Origin: Phycisphaerales bacterium | GTDB lineage: Bacteria > Planctomycetota > Phycisphaerae > Phycisphaerales > UBA1924 | DNA: 64,000 bases | NCBI GenBank assembly: GCA_947476675.1 | Contig: CANJRL010000001.1 | Coordinates: 1-64,000 of the forward strand | Reading direction: 5' to 3' | Shown here: positions 8,533 through 15,744 of the stretch, in pieces | Numbering within the stretch: position 1 is the stretch's first letter | How the letters are laid out: each line of letters begins with the position of its first letter | Notes under the pieces: generated by a model | Seen by the model: only the letters and a program-made list of their open reading frames with translations | The model's database searches: none | Told to the model about the DNA's origin: nothing | Program-made: the position numbers and the translations under genes

Positions 8533-9401
8533 GCCTCGCCTCCCTCGCCCTCGTCATCCGCGAACATGGGCGCGGCGCGGGTCGGCTTGATGTCTTCCTT
8601 CATCGCGTCGCGGCAGGTGTCGGCGAAGGTCTGGTGCAGCAGTTCGTGCTCGGGGACGGTCTCGAGGCACTGCATGAGTTGATCGACCCGGGCCGTCGCG
8701 GTCGGGGCGTCGGCGTAGCGCATGGCCCCGAGGCCCAGCAGATCGAGGGTGCGGAGGAACCATTCCGGAGTCAGCAGATCGGGGCTTGGGGCGGGTCCCG
8801 GCTCGGCGGCGGCGGCCTTGGCCTTGCCTCGGCGCTTCTTTGCGGTCGCGGGAGGCCGGTCGGAGGAGGGCGCGGGGCTGATCGCCGGCTGCACTCGGAC
8901 CCGGACGGTCACCGGCCCGACGGCCACGACGGGCCACTCCCGGGTCATGGTGAGCGGCTCGTGGACGACGACGTTCACCGGGATGCGCTCGCGGTTGGCA
9001 AGGTCGCGCAGCAGCCGCCCGTCCATGCCGACGCAGCCGGGGGCCTTGAGCAGGTAGGAGCCGGGCCGGAGATCGATGAGCGCGTCGGGCTTGAGCACCT
9101 CGGTGACGACCGCGGCGTCGGCGGCGATCAGGCGCTTCTGGCGCCGCGCCTCCTGCAGGGGCATGAGGATGCGGGCCATGCGGTCGAAATCATGGATGGC
9201 ATGGGCCTGCCGCAAGGCGGCGAGGGCGACTTCCTCGCACTCGAAGTAGTGGGTGGCGACCAGCGCCTCGCTGGCGCGGTCCATGAGTTCGTCGATCTTC
9301 CGCACCCTGTGGGTGACGGCGGATTGTGAGGATCGACGCTGCAACAAGCCCTCCTGAGGCTCTCCCGATGCCGGGGCTCTCTCCGGCGCTTGGGAAAACA
9401 C
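8529..9401 (-). CDS. Conserved-looking hypothetical protein
   Basis: Up to 290 residues, with no recognised domain. The N-terminal third is alpha-helical, TPR-like in flavour (ECEEVALAALRQAHAI, FDRMARILMPLQEARRQKR); a Lys/Ala-rich linker (about residues 185-200) joins it to a helical C-terminal part. The frame opens at GTG 9401, but AGGAGGG followed by TTG at 9344 is a better initiation region, and the ordered part (VRKIDELMDRASEAL) begins only after that TTG, so the true protein may be about 271 residues. It lies 9 bp after the 198-residue gene and is coupled to the 41-residue microprotein, so the three form one operon. Confidence 0.55.
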   Translation of the reverse strand: MFSQAPERAPASGEPQEGLLQRRSSQSAVTHRVRKIDELMDRASEALVATHYFECEEVALAALRQAHAIHDFDRMARILMPLQEARRQKRLIAADAAVVTEVLKPDALIDLRPGSYLLKAPGCVGMDGRLLRDLANRERIPVNVVVHEPLTMTREWPVVAVGPVTVRVRVQPAISPAPSSDRPPATAKKRRGKAKAAAAEPGPAPSPDLLTPEWFLRTLDLLGLGAMRYADAPTATARVDQLMQCLETVPEHELLHQTFADTCRDAMKEDIKPTRAAPMFADDEGEGGEA

Positions 9402-9410
9402 TACCCGGCT

Positions 9411-10007
9411 TCAGGCGAGCGTGTCGGCGAGCGTGTTGAGACCGACCCGCCACCCCTCCGCGTGGTCCGACAGGTCGTAGCCGTTTTCGTCGGCCAGCGC
9501 CGGCCAGTCCTTCGCGGTCATCAGGCGCCCGACGCTCGCAAGGCGGGCCTGAAGTTCGGTCAGGAGGCCGGAGACCGCCGGGTCCGCCTCCAGCGGGCGT
9601 CCGATCATCGACCCCCCATCAACAATGACGCGGCGGATCGATTCCCACAGTCCGAGAGCCTCGCGCAGCGCGTCAACGCCCTCGAGCGTGCGTCCCGCGA
9701 GCAGGTGGTCGGCGGCGGCCGTCTGGGTCGAGCGCAGTTCGGCGGCGGCGTCGGCGGCGTCGAGCAGCGCCGAGCGGACGAGGGCGGATGGCGTCTCGGA
9801 GATCAGCCGCAGTTCGGCGGCGTACGGCGCCGGACCGGGGGGCGGCTCGGTCAGGTCGTTGTCGCCGACGCGGATGCCGTCGGCCCAGACCTCGACGATC
9901 ACGCGGCCCATGGCCTGGGCGCGCTCGCGGGCGACGTCGAGCGCCTGGCCCAGAGCGTCCGCCGTGCCGTTGTCCGCCACCAGCGTGTCGTCGAGGAAGG
10001 TGCGCAT
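9411..10007 (-). CDS. Hypothetical cytoplasmic protein, first gene of a three-gene operon
   Basis: A 198-residue acidic protein with no signal peptide or membrane segment. The first 60 residues read as a small alpha/beta domain (MGRVIVEVWADGIRVGDNDL) and the rest is helical, containing GRTLEGVDALREALGLWESI and ending in a helical bundle. I recognise no family. Downstream on the same strand are the 290-residue and 41-residue genes, with gaps of 9 bp and an overlap of 4 bp. Context gives no clear hint of function. Confidence 0.5.
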   Translation of the reverse strand: MRTFLDDTLVADNGTADALGQALDVARERAQAMGRVIVEVWADGIRVGDNDLTEPPPGPAPYAAELRLISETPSALVRSALLDAADAAAELRSTQTAAADHLLAGRTLEGVDALREALGLWESIRRVIVDGGSMIGRPLEADPAVSGLLTELQARLASVGRLMTAKDWPALADENGYDLSDHAEGWRVGLNTLADTLA

Positions 10008-10069
10008 CGATCATGCATCGGCACGGCGGGGGATCCGGGTGCACACGGCGAGGGCGACGGGGGAAGTCT

Positions 10070-10756
10070 TCACCGGAGGGGCGCCGGTGCGGGCCCCGGG
10101 GCGGTCCCAGGGGCGTCGTCCTCAGCGAGGGCGTCCGCGCCTCCGGCCTCGGCCTGCTGGGCCCTGGCGACCGCCCGCTCGGCCCGGCGGCGGTGCTTGG
10201 CGATCAGTTTCAGGTTGCGGGCGTAGATCACGACGCCGGTGGATTGGCCCATGACGCCGACGACATCGCGCCGCCAGACGAAGTACACGAACAGGGCGAC
10301 GCCGCCGAACAGGCTCAGCCACCAGAACGCCGCCGGAATGACCGACTCGCGCTTGCGCTCGCTGGTCACCCACTGGACGAGCATGCGAAGGAAGAAGGCG
10401 CCCTGGCCGGCGAAGCCCAGCGCCACCCACGACACGTTCCACCACGAGGTGACGTTGAGCGCCTTGAGGATCGGGCTCTGCTCGGGCGAGGCGATCAGCG
10501 CCGGGGCCAGGGCTCTGGCGAACTCGGCTTCGGTCAGCGGTGCGGCGGGCAGGTCCGGGGCGCGGGTGAGGAAGCGGTAGGTCTCGGGAGGGCCGGGAGC
10601 GTGCTCGAAGCGGACCTTGCGCGTGCCGATCTGCAGGGTGCGCACGTCGGCGCCGGGGGTGGCGTCGCGGCGGTTCTCCATGAGTTGCGGGCCGATCGCC
10701 AGCCAGAACCCCAGGGCCAGAAGGCCCGCCATCGCGGCAACCGGCCCGGCCTTCAC
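10070..10756 (-). CDS. LAB_N-domain membrane protein (lipid-A-disaccharide synthase N-terminal-like)
   Basis: A 228-residue membrane protein. One N-terminal helix (AMAGLLALGFWLAIGP) precedes a soluble segment of about 80 residues. The C-terminal half has the LAB_N pattern: WNVSWVALGFAGQGAFFLRM, then VQWVTSERKRESVIPAAFWW, then a helix ending YFVWRRDVVGVMGQS, and YARNLKLI. Such proteins commonly accompany DPM1-type glycosyltransferases in polyprenol-linked or lipid glycan modification. The start is the GTG at 10756, overlapping the glycosyltransferase stop as GTGA; the longer open frame upstream is a shadow of the glycosyltransferase. The C-terminal 30 residues are Ala/Pro-rich and disordered. 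Confidence 0.75.
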   Translation of the reverse strand: MKAGPVAAMAGLLALGFWLAIGPQLMENRRDATPGADVRTLQIGTRKVRFEHAPGPPETYRFLTRAPDLPAAPLTEAEFARALAPALIASPEQSPILKALNVTSWWNVSWVALGFAGQGAFFLRMLVQWVTSERKRESVIPAAFWWLSLFGGVALFVYFVWRRDVVGVMGQSTGVVIYARNLKLIAKHRRRAERAVARAQQAEAGGADALAEDDAPGTAPGPAPAPLR

Positions 10757-11601
10757 CGCGAGGCTCCGGCGGGCGCGGCCGAAGCAGGGCGGATCTCGGC
10801 GCGGCCTTGCGTCGGCGTGACCTCGGTATTCGCGGTCCAGCGCCGGCGCCGGGACATCCAGCGCACCGCGAAACAGTCGATGAGCCCGGGCAGGGCGCGC
10901 TGGGTGATGCCCATGCCGTACTTGGTCTCCCCGGCGACACGGGGCCGGTGAGTGACGGGGGTCTCGATGACGCGGAAGCCCATCGCGGACGCGGTGGCGG
11001 GGATGAAGCGGTGCATGCCGCGGAACTCCAGGGGCAGCGCCAGGGCGATCTCGCGCTTCATGACGCGGAGCGAGCAGCCGGTGTCGCGGACGCGGTCGCC
11101 GAGGATCCAGCCTCGGAACCGCCTTCCGACGACGGAGCCGGCGCGGCGCACGAGGTTGTCGCGGCGGTTGCGCGAGCGGTCGCCCTGCACCATGTCGGCG
11201 CGATGGCGCCCGAGCAGGTCGATGAGCCTCGGGATGTCGGCCGGGTCGTTCTGCAGGTCGGCGTCGAGCGTGGCGATGAGCGAGCCGTGGGCGGCGCGGA
11301 AGCCGGCGTGGAACGCGGCGGACTGCCCGGCGCCTCTGCCCGGCGGGGTGCGGGTCATGGCGATGACGCGGAGCCAGGGACGATCGGCGGCGAGCGCAAG
11401 CAGGCGGGCCCGGGTGTCGTCGGTCGAGCCGTCGTCGACGGCGACAAACTCCCACGCTTCGCCCCTCTCGGCGCAGAAGGGTGCGATGGCGGCCTCGACT
11501 TCGCGCACCAGCGCAACGGCGTTGCCCGCCTCGTTGTGGGCGGGGGCCACCACGGAGAGGAACACCGGGGCCGGGGTGGGCGGTTCGCCCGTGATCGGCA
11601 T
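10753..11601 (-). CDS. Family 2 (DPM1-like) glycosyltransferase
   Basis: A 282-residue soluble GT-A enzyme. It has the nucleotide-sugar-binding start (LSVVAPAHNEAGNAVALV), the VDDGSTDDT motif and the metal-binding DAD box (IATLDADLQNDP), followed by a DPM1-like acceptor region (DTGCSLRVMKREIA; GMHRFIPATASAMGF; KYGMGITQRALPGL). It most likely transfers a sugar to a polyprenyl-phosphate carrier. ATG 11601 is chosen over upstream starts because TACACT lies just 7 nt before it. The coupled LAB_N gene suggests a membrane-linked glycolipid or protein-glycosylation function. Confidence 0.85.
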   Translation of the reverse strand: MPITGEPPTPAPVFLSVVAPAHNEAGNAVALVREVEAAIAPFCAERGEAWEFVAVDDGSTDDTRARLLALAADRPWLRVIAMTRTPPGRGAGQSAAFHAGFRAAHGSLIATLDADLQNDPADIPRLIDLLGRHRADMVQGDRSRNRRDNLVRRAGSVVGRRFRGWILGDRVRDTGCSLRVMKREIALALPLEFRGMHRFIPATASAMGFRVIETPVTHRPRVAGETKYGMGITQRALPGLIDCFAVRWMSRRRRWTANTEVTPTQGRAEIRPASAAPAGASR

Positions 11602-11608
11602 CAGGTCG

Positions 11609-11614
11609 AGTGTA
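11609..11614 (-). promoter_or_regulatory. -10 hexamer TACACT, 7 nt before ATG 11601
   Basis: TACACT-CG followed by the glycosyltransferase ATG after 7 nt in all. Transcription would begin at or next to the start codon, giving a leaderless or nearly leaderless mRNA. Confidence 0.5.
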
Positions 11615-11656
11615 GCAGCGAGCGACGGCGCCCCCCTCGATGCCGGCGCCCCGCCG

Positions 11657-11662
11657 TACACT
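11657..11662 (+). promoter_or_regulatory. -10 hexamer TACACT upstream of fdx
   Basis: TACACT lies 28 nt before the fdx ATG and would give a leader of about 20 nt containing the GGAG ribosome-binding site. It is divergent to the glycosyltransferase hexamer 43 bp away, so both promoters share this short region. Confidence 0.4.
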
Positions 11663-11690
11663 TGCGCGTCTTTCTCTGGAGCACCCTCTG

Positions 11691-12095
11691 ATGCACATGC
11701 GCCGCGACGATCACGAGCACGGGCCGAAGGTGGTCCCCGTGCGCCTCATCCTGGAGGATCCGGAGGGCCTCGCGGGGGTCGACAAGCGCGAGTGGGACAT
11801 CATGGCCGGCGTCGGCGAGAGCGTGCTCGAGGCGGCGATGGACGCGGGGATCAACATCGAGCACGCCTGCGGCGGGGTGTGCGCGTGCTCGACGTGCCAC
11901 GTGTACATCGAGTCGGGGATGGGGCGGCTCACCGAGGCGACCGAGGCCGAGGAGGACCGCGTCGAGGAGGCGCCGGGGCTCCAGCGCAACAGCCGGCTCT
12001 CGTGCCAGTGCGAGATCGTGAAGGAATCGGGCGAGGCGATCGTGGTGCGGGTGCCGTCGTGGAACCGCAACGCGGTGAAGGAAGTGCCGCACTGA
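11691..12095 (+). CDS. fdx: Adrenodoxin-type 2Fe-2S ferredoxin (ISC Fdx)
   Basis: A 134-residue ferredoxin. Cluster ligands follow the C-x5-C-x2-C pattern (ACGGVCACSTCHV), with the fourth Cys in LSCQCEI; an extra Cys lies inside the first loop. The adrenodoxin-type segment ESGMGRLTEATEAEEDRVEEA is followed by a typical C-terminus. In the ISC system this protein supplies electrons for Fe-S cluster assembly. The start is ATG 11691, with GGAG 9 nt upstream. The next gene is an IscX homologue, reproducing the fdx-iscX end of the proteobacterial isc operon although no other isc gene is visible in the window. Confidence 0.88.
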   Translation: MHMRRDDHEHGPKVVPVRLILEDPEGLAGVDKREWDIMAGVGESVLEAAMDAGINIEHACGGVCACSTCHVYIESGMGRLTEATEAEEDRVEEAPGLQRNSRLSCQCEIVKESGEAIVVRVPSWNRNAVKEVPH

Positions 12096-12120
12096 GGCGG
12101 CGCGGCGGGAGGGCGGCGTT

Positions 12121-12354
12121 GTGGGTCGGGACTCGTTCCACTGGCTGGACGTCGAGCGCATCGCCGAGGAACTGGCGCTGGCCCACCCCTCGCGCGACCC
12201 GTTCACGCTGGCGTTCCCGGATCTGCGGCGTCTGGTGGAGTCCTTGCCCGGCTTTGAGCCGCGGGCCGAGCACCCGGTCAACGAGCGCATCCTCGAGACC
12301 ATCCAGGCACTCTGGGACCAGGAGCGCGAGGGCGAGGCGGCCGAAGAAGAGTGA
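12121..12354 (+). CDS. iscX: IscX-like Fe-S assembly protein
   Basis: A 77-residue acidic protein matching IscX in length and pattern: FHWLDVERIAEELALAHPS near the start, the central DPFTLAFPDLRRLVESLPGF, and EHPVNERILETIQALWDQE at the end. IscX binds the cysteine desulfurase IscS and iron and modulates cluster assembly. It starts with GTG at 12121, 25 bp after fdx. The C-terminal acidic tail (EREGEAAEEE) is longer than usual. Confidence rests on pattern and on the neighbouring ferredoxin. Confidence 0.82.
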   Translation: MGRDSFHWLDVERIAEELALAHPSRDPFTLAFPDLRRLVESLPGFEPRAEHPVNERILETIQALWDQEREGEAAEEE

Positions 12355-12408
12355 TTCCGAGGGTTCCGCCGCTTGCATCGCGTGCTAGGCTCGTCGCGGA
12401 GGTGGAGC

Positions 12409-14169
12409 ATGCTCTCACGCCGGACGTTCATCAAGGTTGGAGGGGCTTACGTGGCGCTGGGCGGCGCGCTGGGGGAGACTCTCGCCGGGCCGGGCGCCGC
12501 GGCCTTGAAGATGCTCGCGCCGGGCAAGCCGGGCGGCCCTGCCCCCGACACCGGTCCGCTCGCGCCCGTCACCGACGACGGAGATTCCGAGATCATCGGC
12601 GGCGTGCCCTTCGCGCGGCGCTTCACCGGCGACCGGTTCTTCGACAGTCTGCAGCACCCGGCGTTCCCGTCGCTGGGGGAGTGGATCGGCTACGGCAACG
12701 CGCCGCCGTCGCCCGCCGAGAACGCGGACGTCGTGGTGATCGGCGCCGGGCTCTCCGGCCTTGCGAGCGCCTACCTGGCGCGGGCCTACAACCCGGTGGT
12801 TCTCGAGCACAACTCGCGCTCTGGCGGGAACTCGCAGGGCGAGATGTGGCGCGACATCCCCTACTCGCTGGGGGGCGCCTATTGCATCGACGGCGACGGC
12901 CCCATCGGCGCGCTCTATGAGGAACTCGGCATCCGCGAGCAGATCCGCAAGACCTCCGGCCCCCCCAACGGCGACGCCGTCGAGTATCAGGGGCGCCTCG
13001 TCCCCGACTTCTGGTTCGGCGCGGGGTCCTCGCAACGGAGCGAGCGGGCCGTCTACCAGGCCTTCTACGACCTGACGCTCGACATCGCCAAGAACATGTA
13101 CCCGGCCATTCCGCTCCCCTCGAAGAACTTCGAGTGGATCCTCGAACTCGACGGCGTGACGTTCAAGGACGACATCGAGAGGAGGCTCGGGGTCCCGCTG
13201 CCCGAGGGCCTGGTCGCGGCGATCCAGCACTACTGCTTCTCGTCGTTCAACGCCGGGTGGGACGAGATCTCGGCGGCGTCGGGCTGGAACTTCCTGGCCG
13301 CCGAGATCGACCCCGGCGAGAAGGTGTTCCCCGGCGGGAACACGACCATCGTCGGGGCGCTGTGGAAGCGGCTCGCGAGCGACCTGGGCCCGGGATTCGT
13401 GCGCACGAAGGCGGTGGCCCTGGACGTGCGGCCCTACAAGGGCGAGGGCGGCGGCGTGCTGGTGACCTACGGCGAGGATGCGCCCGGGCGGGGGCCCGTG
13501 CGCAGCATCCGCGCCCAGCGGGTCATCGTGTGCGTGCCCAAGTTCGTGTGCCGCTGGATCATGCCGGAGTACCTCAGGCAGGACCCGGCGCGACAGAACT
13601 CGATGGCCCTCCTGGACCATCGCCCCTATTGCGTGGCCAATGTGCTGCTCAACAAGGGCATACCGGGCGACGAGTACGACCTCTTCCTGCTCCGCGACGG
13701 CGCGCTCCCGAAGAACTACGGAACGGAGGCCTGGAACGCCTGGCACCGGCCGACCGACGTGGTCCTCTCCTCGTTCGCGCTCATGGGCACGAAGGACGCG
13801 AGCGTGCTGACGTTCTATTGGCCCCTGCCCTTCACCGGGGGGCGGACGCTGCTCCTGCTCCCGGGCACGCTCGGGCAACTCGCCGAGAGGATGAGGCCGA
13901 CGCTGGAGGTGACGCTCGGGCTGCTGAACATGGGGCTCGCGGACGTGCAGCAGGTGCGCTTCGCGCGGTGGGGGCACGCGCTGCCGGTGGCCGCGCCGGG
14001 GCTCATCAAGAACGGGCACGCGCAGCGCATCCGCGCCCCGATCGGCGACAGCGTCTACTTCGTGCAGCAGGACAACTGGGCGCTGCCCGCGGTGGAGACG
14101 TGCCTCCAGGAAGCGATGGAGTTCGTCCCGTTGGCCCTGGCGGGTCTCCCGTCGCGCGGCGGGCGCTGA
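12409..14169 (+). CDS. Tat-exported FAD-dependent amine-oxidase-like oxidoreductase
   Basis: A 586-residue protein. The N-terminus has a twin-arginine signal (SRRTFIKVGG) followed by an Ala/Gly hydrophobic stretch, so it should be exported folded with its cofactor. The FAD-binding Rossmann motif is at about residues 106-135 (VVVIGAGLSGLASAYLAR ending in an acidic residue, VLEHNSRSGGNSQG). The C-terminal HALPVAAPG and VYFVQQDNWALPAVETC segments fit the flavin-contacting end of the amine oxidase/phytoene desaturase fold. The substrate is unknown. I chose ATG 12409 because of the GGAGGTGGAGC site and the Tat motif; upstream in-frame codons are shadow. It ends 6 bp from the convergent DUF4340 gene. 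Confidence 0.75.
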   Translation: MLSRRTFIKVGGAYVALGGALGETLAGPGAAALKMLAPGKPGGPAPDTGPLAPVTDDGDSEIIGGVPFARRFTGDRFFDSLQHPAFPSLGEWIGYGNAPPSPAENADVVVIGAGLSGLASAYLARAYNPVVLEHNSRSGGNSQGEMWRDIPYSLGGAYCIDGDGPIGALYEELGIREQIRKTSGPPNGDAVEYQGRLVPDFWFGAGSSQRSERAVYQAFYDLTLDIAKNMYPAIPLPSKNFEWILELDGVTFKDDIERRLGVPLPEGLVAAIQHYCFSSFNAGWDEISAASGWNFLAAEIDPGEKVFPGGNTTIVGALWKRLASDLGPGFVRTKAVALDVRPYKGEGGGVLVTYGEDAPGRGPVRSIRAQRVIVCVPKFVCRWIMPEYLRQDPARQNSMALLDHRPYCVANVLLNKGIPGDEYDLFLLRDGALPKNYGTEAWNAWHRPTDVVLSSFALMGTKDASVLTFYWPLPFTGGRTLLLLPGTLGQLAERMRPTLEVTLGLLNMGLADVQQVRFARWGHALPVAAPGLIKNGHAQRIRAPIGDSVYFVQQDNWALPAVETCLQEAMEFVPLALAGLPSRGGR

Positions 14170-14175
14170 GAGCGC

Positions 14176-15723
14176 TCAATGCTGTTGCGGCTGGGCCGGA
14201 ACCGGCTGCTGCGCGGGCGCGGGCTGTGACGGCTGCGGCTGCGGGATCACCGCCGGGGGCGGACCGACCGGGCCGGCGGGCGGCGGGACGGGCTTGGCCA
14301 TGACCACGTCGGCGCGGGCCGGGCGCATCTTGGCGAATGACGCGGCGTCGATGACGTAGTACCAGTCGGCGAAGCGCTTGGCGAGCGAGGCGGCCCGATC
14401 GCGGCCCGACCTCATCTTGGTCTCGCGCTCGTCGGTGAGTCTCTTGAGCGTGTTCCGCACCGAGTCGTCGGAGGCTTCCTTGTTGTCGGCGCGGATCTGT
14501 TCCTCCGTCGGCGCGGAAGGAAGGATCGACTCGTCGAAGGCGGTGGTCACGAAGACGTAGCGCGATTCGCCCGCCGCAGGCTTGGCCTCGGTCTCGGCGG
14601 CGGGGCCCACGCCGGCGGAGAGCGCTTCCCCCGCGCCCAGGGCGACCTCGCCGAACCACAGGGTGTACACGACGCCGTCGGAGCATCGCACCTGCGCCTG
14701 GCCCTCGTTGGCGACGAGGCGGCCGTCCTGGGTGAGGAAGAAGCCGCGCGACTGCAGCGAGAGCACGTCGCCCTGCGAGAGTTGCACGCCCTTGGCCTCC
14801 GGCCCGCCGCCGAGCACCTTGGCCAGGTTCGTCGGCTTGGGCCTGACGCCGACGATGCGGATCCCCTTGAGGGCCGCGAGCATCTCGTCGAGGCGCTGCT
14901 GGTTGATCTGCTCCTCCGGAGAGGGCGGCCCTCCGGGCTCGGCGTTGAGCGTCCACGTGTCGGCGCCCTGGGGGTTCTGGGTGCGCGAGAGCGTGAGCCG
15001 CTCGGTCGGCGACTGCGCGCCGGTCTTCTCGTCGATGCGGGCGCGGAAGATGTCGACGCGGTCGGTCCTGGCGCCGGCGGCCTCGGCCGGGGTCAGGCGG
15101 AGCAGGTCGGTCTCGATCCAGTCGGCAAAGCGGGTCGAGAACCCGGTCTTGAGCGTGGTCGTGTAGACGCGGTTCTTGCCCGCGAGGCGGACGTAGCGCC
15201 TGGCCGGCGGCGCCTCGGCGAAGGGCTCGGAGGGCTTGTCCTGGGGCGCCTCCTTGCCGAGGATGATGTCGGTGAGCACGGCCCCGCCGGCGTCGCGCAG
15301 GGTGACGCGCGTGCCGCGGCCGGTGACGGGGGCCGCGTCGTCGTCGGGCGTGAGCACGCCCAGGGCCTGGTGGTCGGCGGCGGAGTCGGAGGCGATCTGC
15401 TCCTTGGTGAGCCCGACCAGGGCGGAGGCCGCCTCGGCCATCTTCAGTTCCGCGTCGGCGGGGTAGTTGTGGTGGGAGGGGATGACCCATCGCGCGCCGT
15501 CGAACTCGACCTTGAACGCCTTGTAGGCGGCGGTCGGCTCGTCGAAGGAGACCACCTCGAGGCTGCGCGCGGCGATCGGGTCGGTGAAGGCCGGGGCGAG
15601 GGGCTGGCCGACCTCGGCGAACTTCTCCGTGGTGCGGGCGGCGGACGGGCGGACGAGCCACGCCGCGGACGCGAGGGCGGCGGCGACGGCGGCGCACGCG
15701 ATGGTCTTGACGGTGTCGTTCAT
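14176..15723 (-). CDS. DUF4340-containing exported protein, third gene of a gliding-type ABC operon
   Basis: A 515-residue protein with an N-terminal signal or anchor helix (VKTIACAAVAAALASAAWLV), then a long beta-rich region with DUF4340-like pattern (VEFDGARWVIPSHHNYPAD, about residues 72-90; ARRYVRLAGKNRVYTT), and a Pro/Gln-rich disordered tail. DUF4340 proteins typically follow GldG-type genes and are thought to form the extracytoplasmic part of an ABC-linked system. The start is ATG 15723, 21 bp after the permease-GldG fusion, so the gene is last in the operon ATPase, permease-GldG, DUF4340. Confidence 0.72.
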   Translation of the reverse strand: MNDTVKTIACAAVAAALASAAWLVRPSAARTTEKFAEVGQPLAPAFTDPIAARSLEVVSFDEPTAAYKAFKVEFDGARWVIPSHHNYPADAELKMAEAASALVGLTKEQIASDSAADHQALGVLTPDDDAAPVTGRGTRVTLRDAGGAVLTDIILGKEAPQDKPSEPFAEAPPARRYVRLAGKNRVYTTTLKTGFSTRFADWIETDLLRLTPAEAAGARTDRVDIFRARIDEKTGAQSPTERLTLSRTQNPQGADTWTLNAEPGGPPSPEEQINQQRLDEMLAALKGIRIVGVRPKPTNLAKVLGGGPEAKGVQLSQGDVLSLQSRGFFLTQDGRLVANEGQAQVRCSDGVVYTLWFGEVALGAGEALSAGVGPAAETEAKPAAGESRYVFVTTAFDESILPSAPTEEQIRADNKEASDDSVRNTLKRLTDERETKMRSGRDRAASLAKRFADWYYVIDAASFAKMRPARADVVMAKPVPPPAGPVGPPPAVIPQPQPSQPAPAQQPVPAQPQQH

Positions 15724-15744
15724 GGCGGGTGCTCCGTGCTTCGC

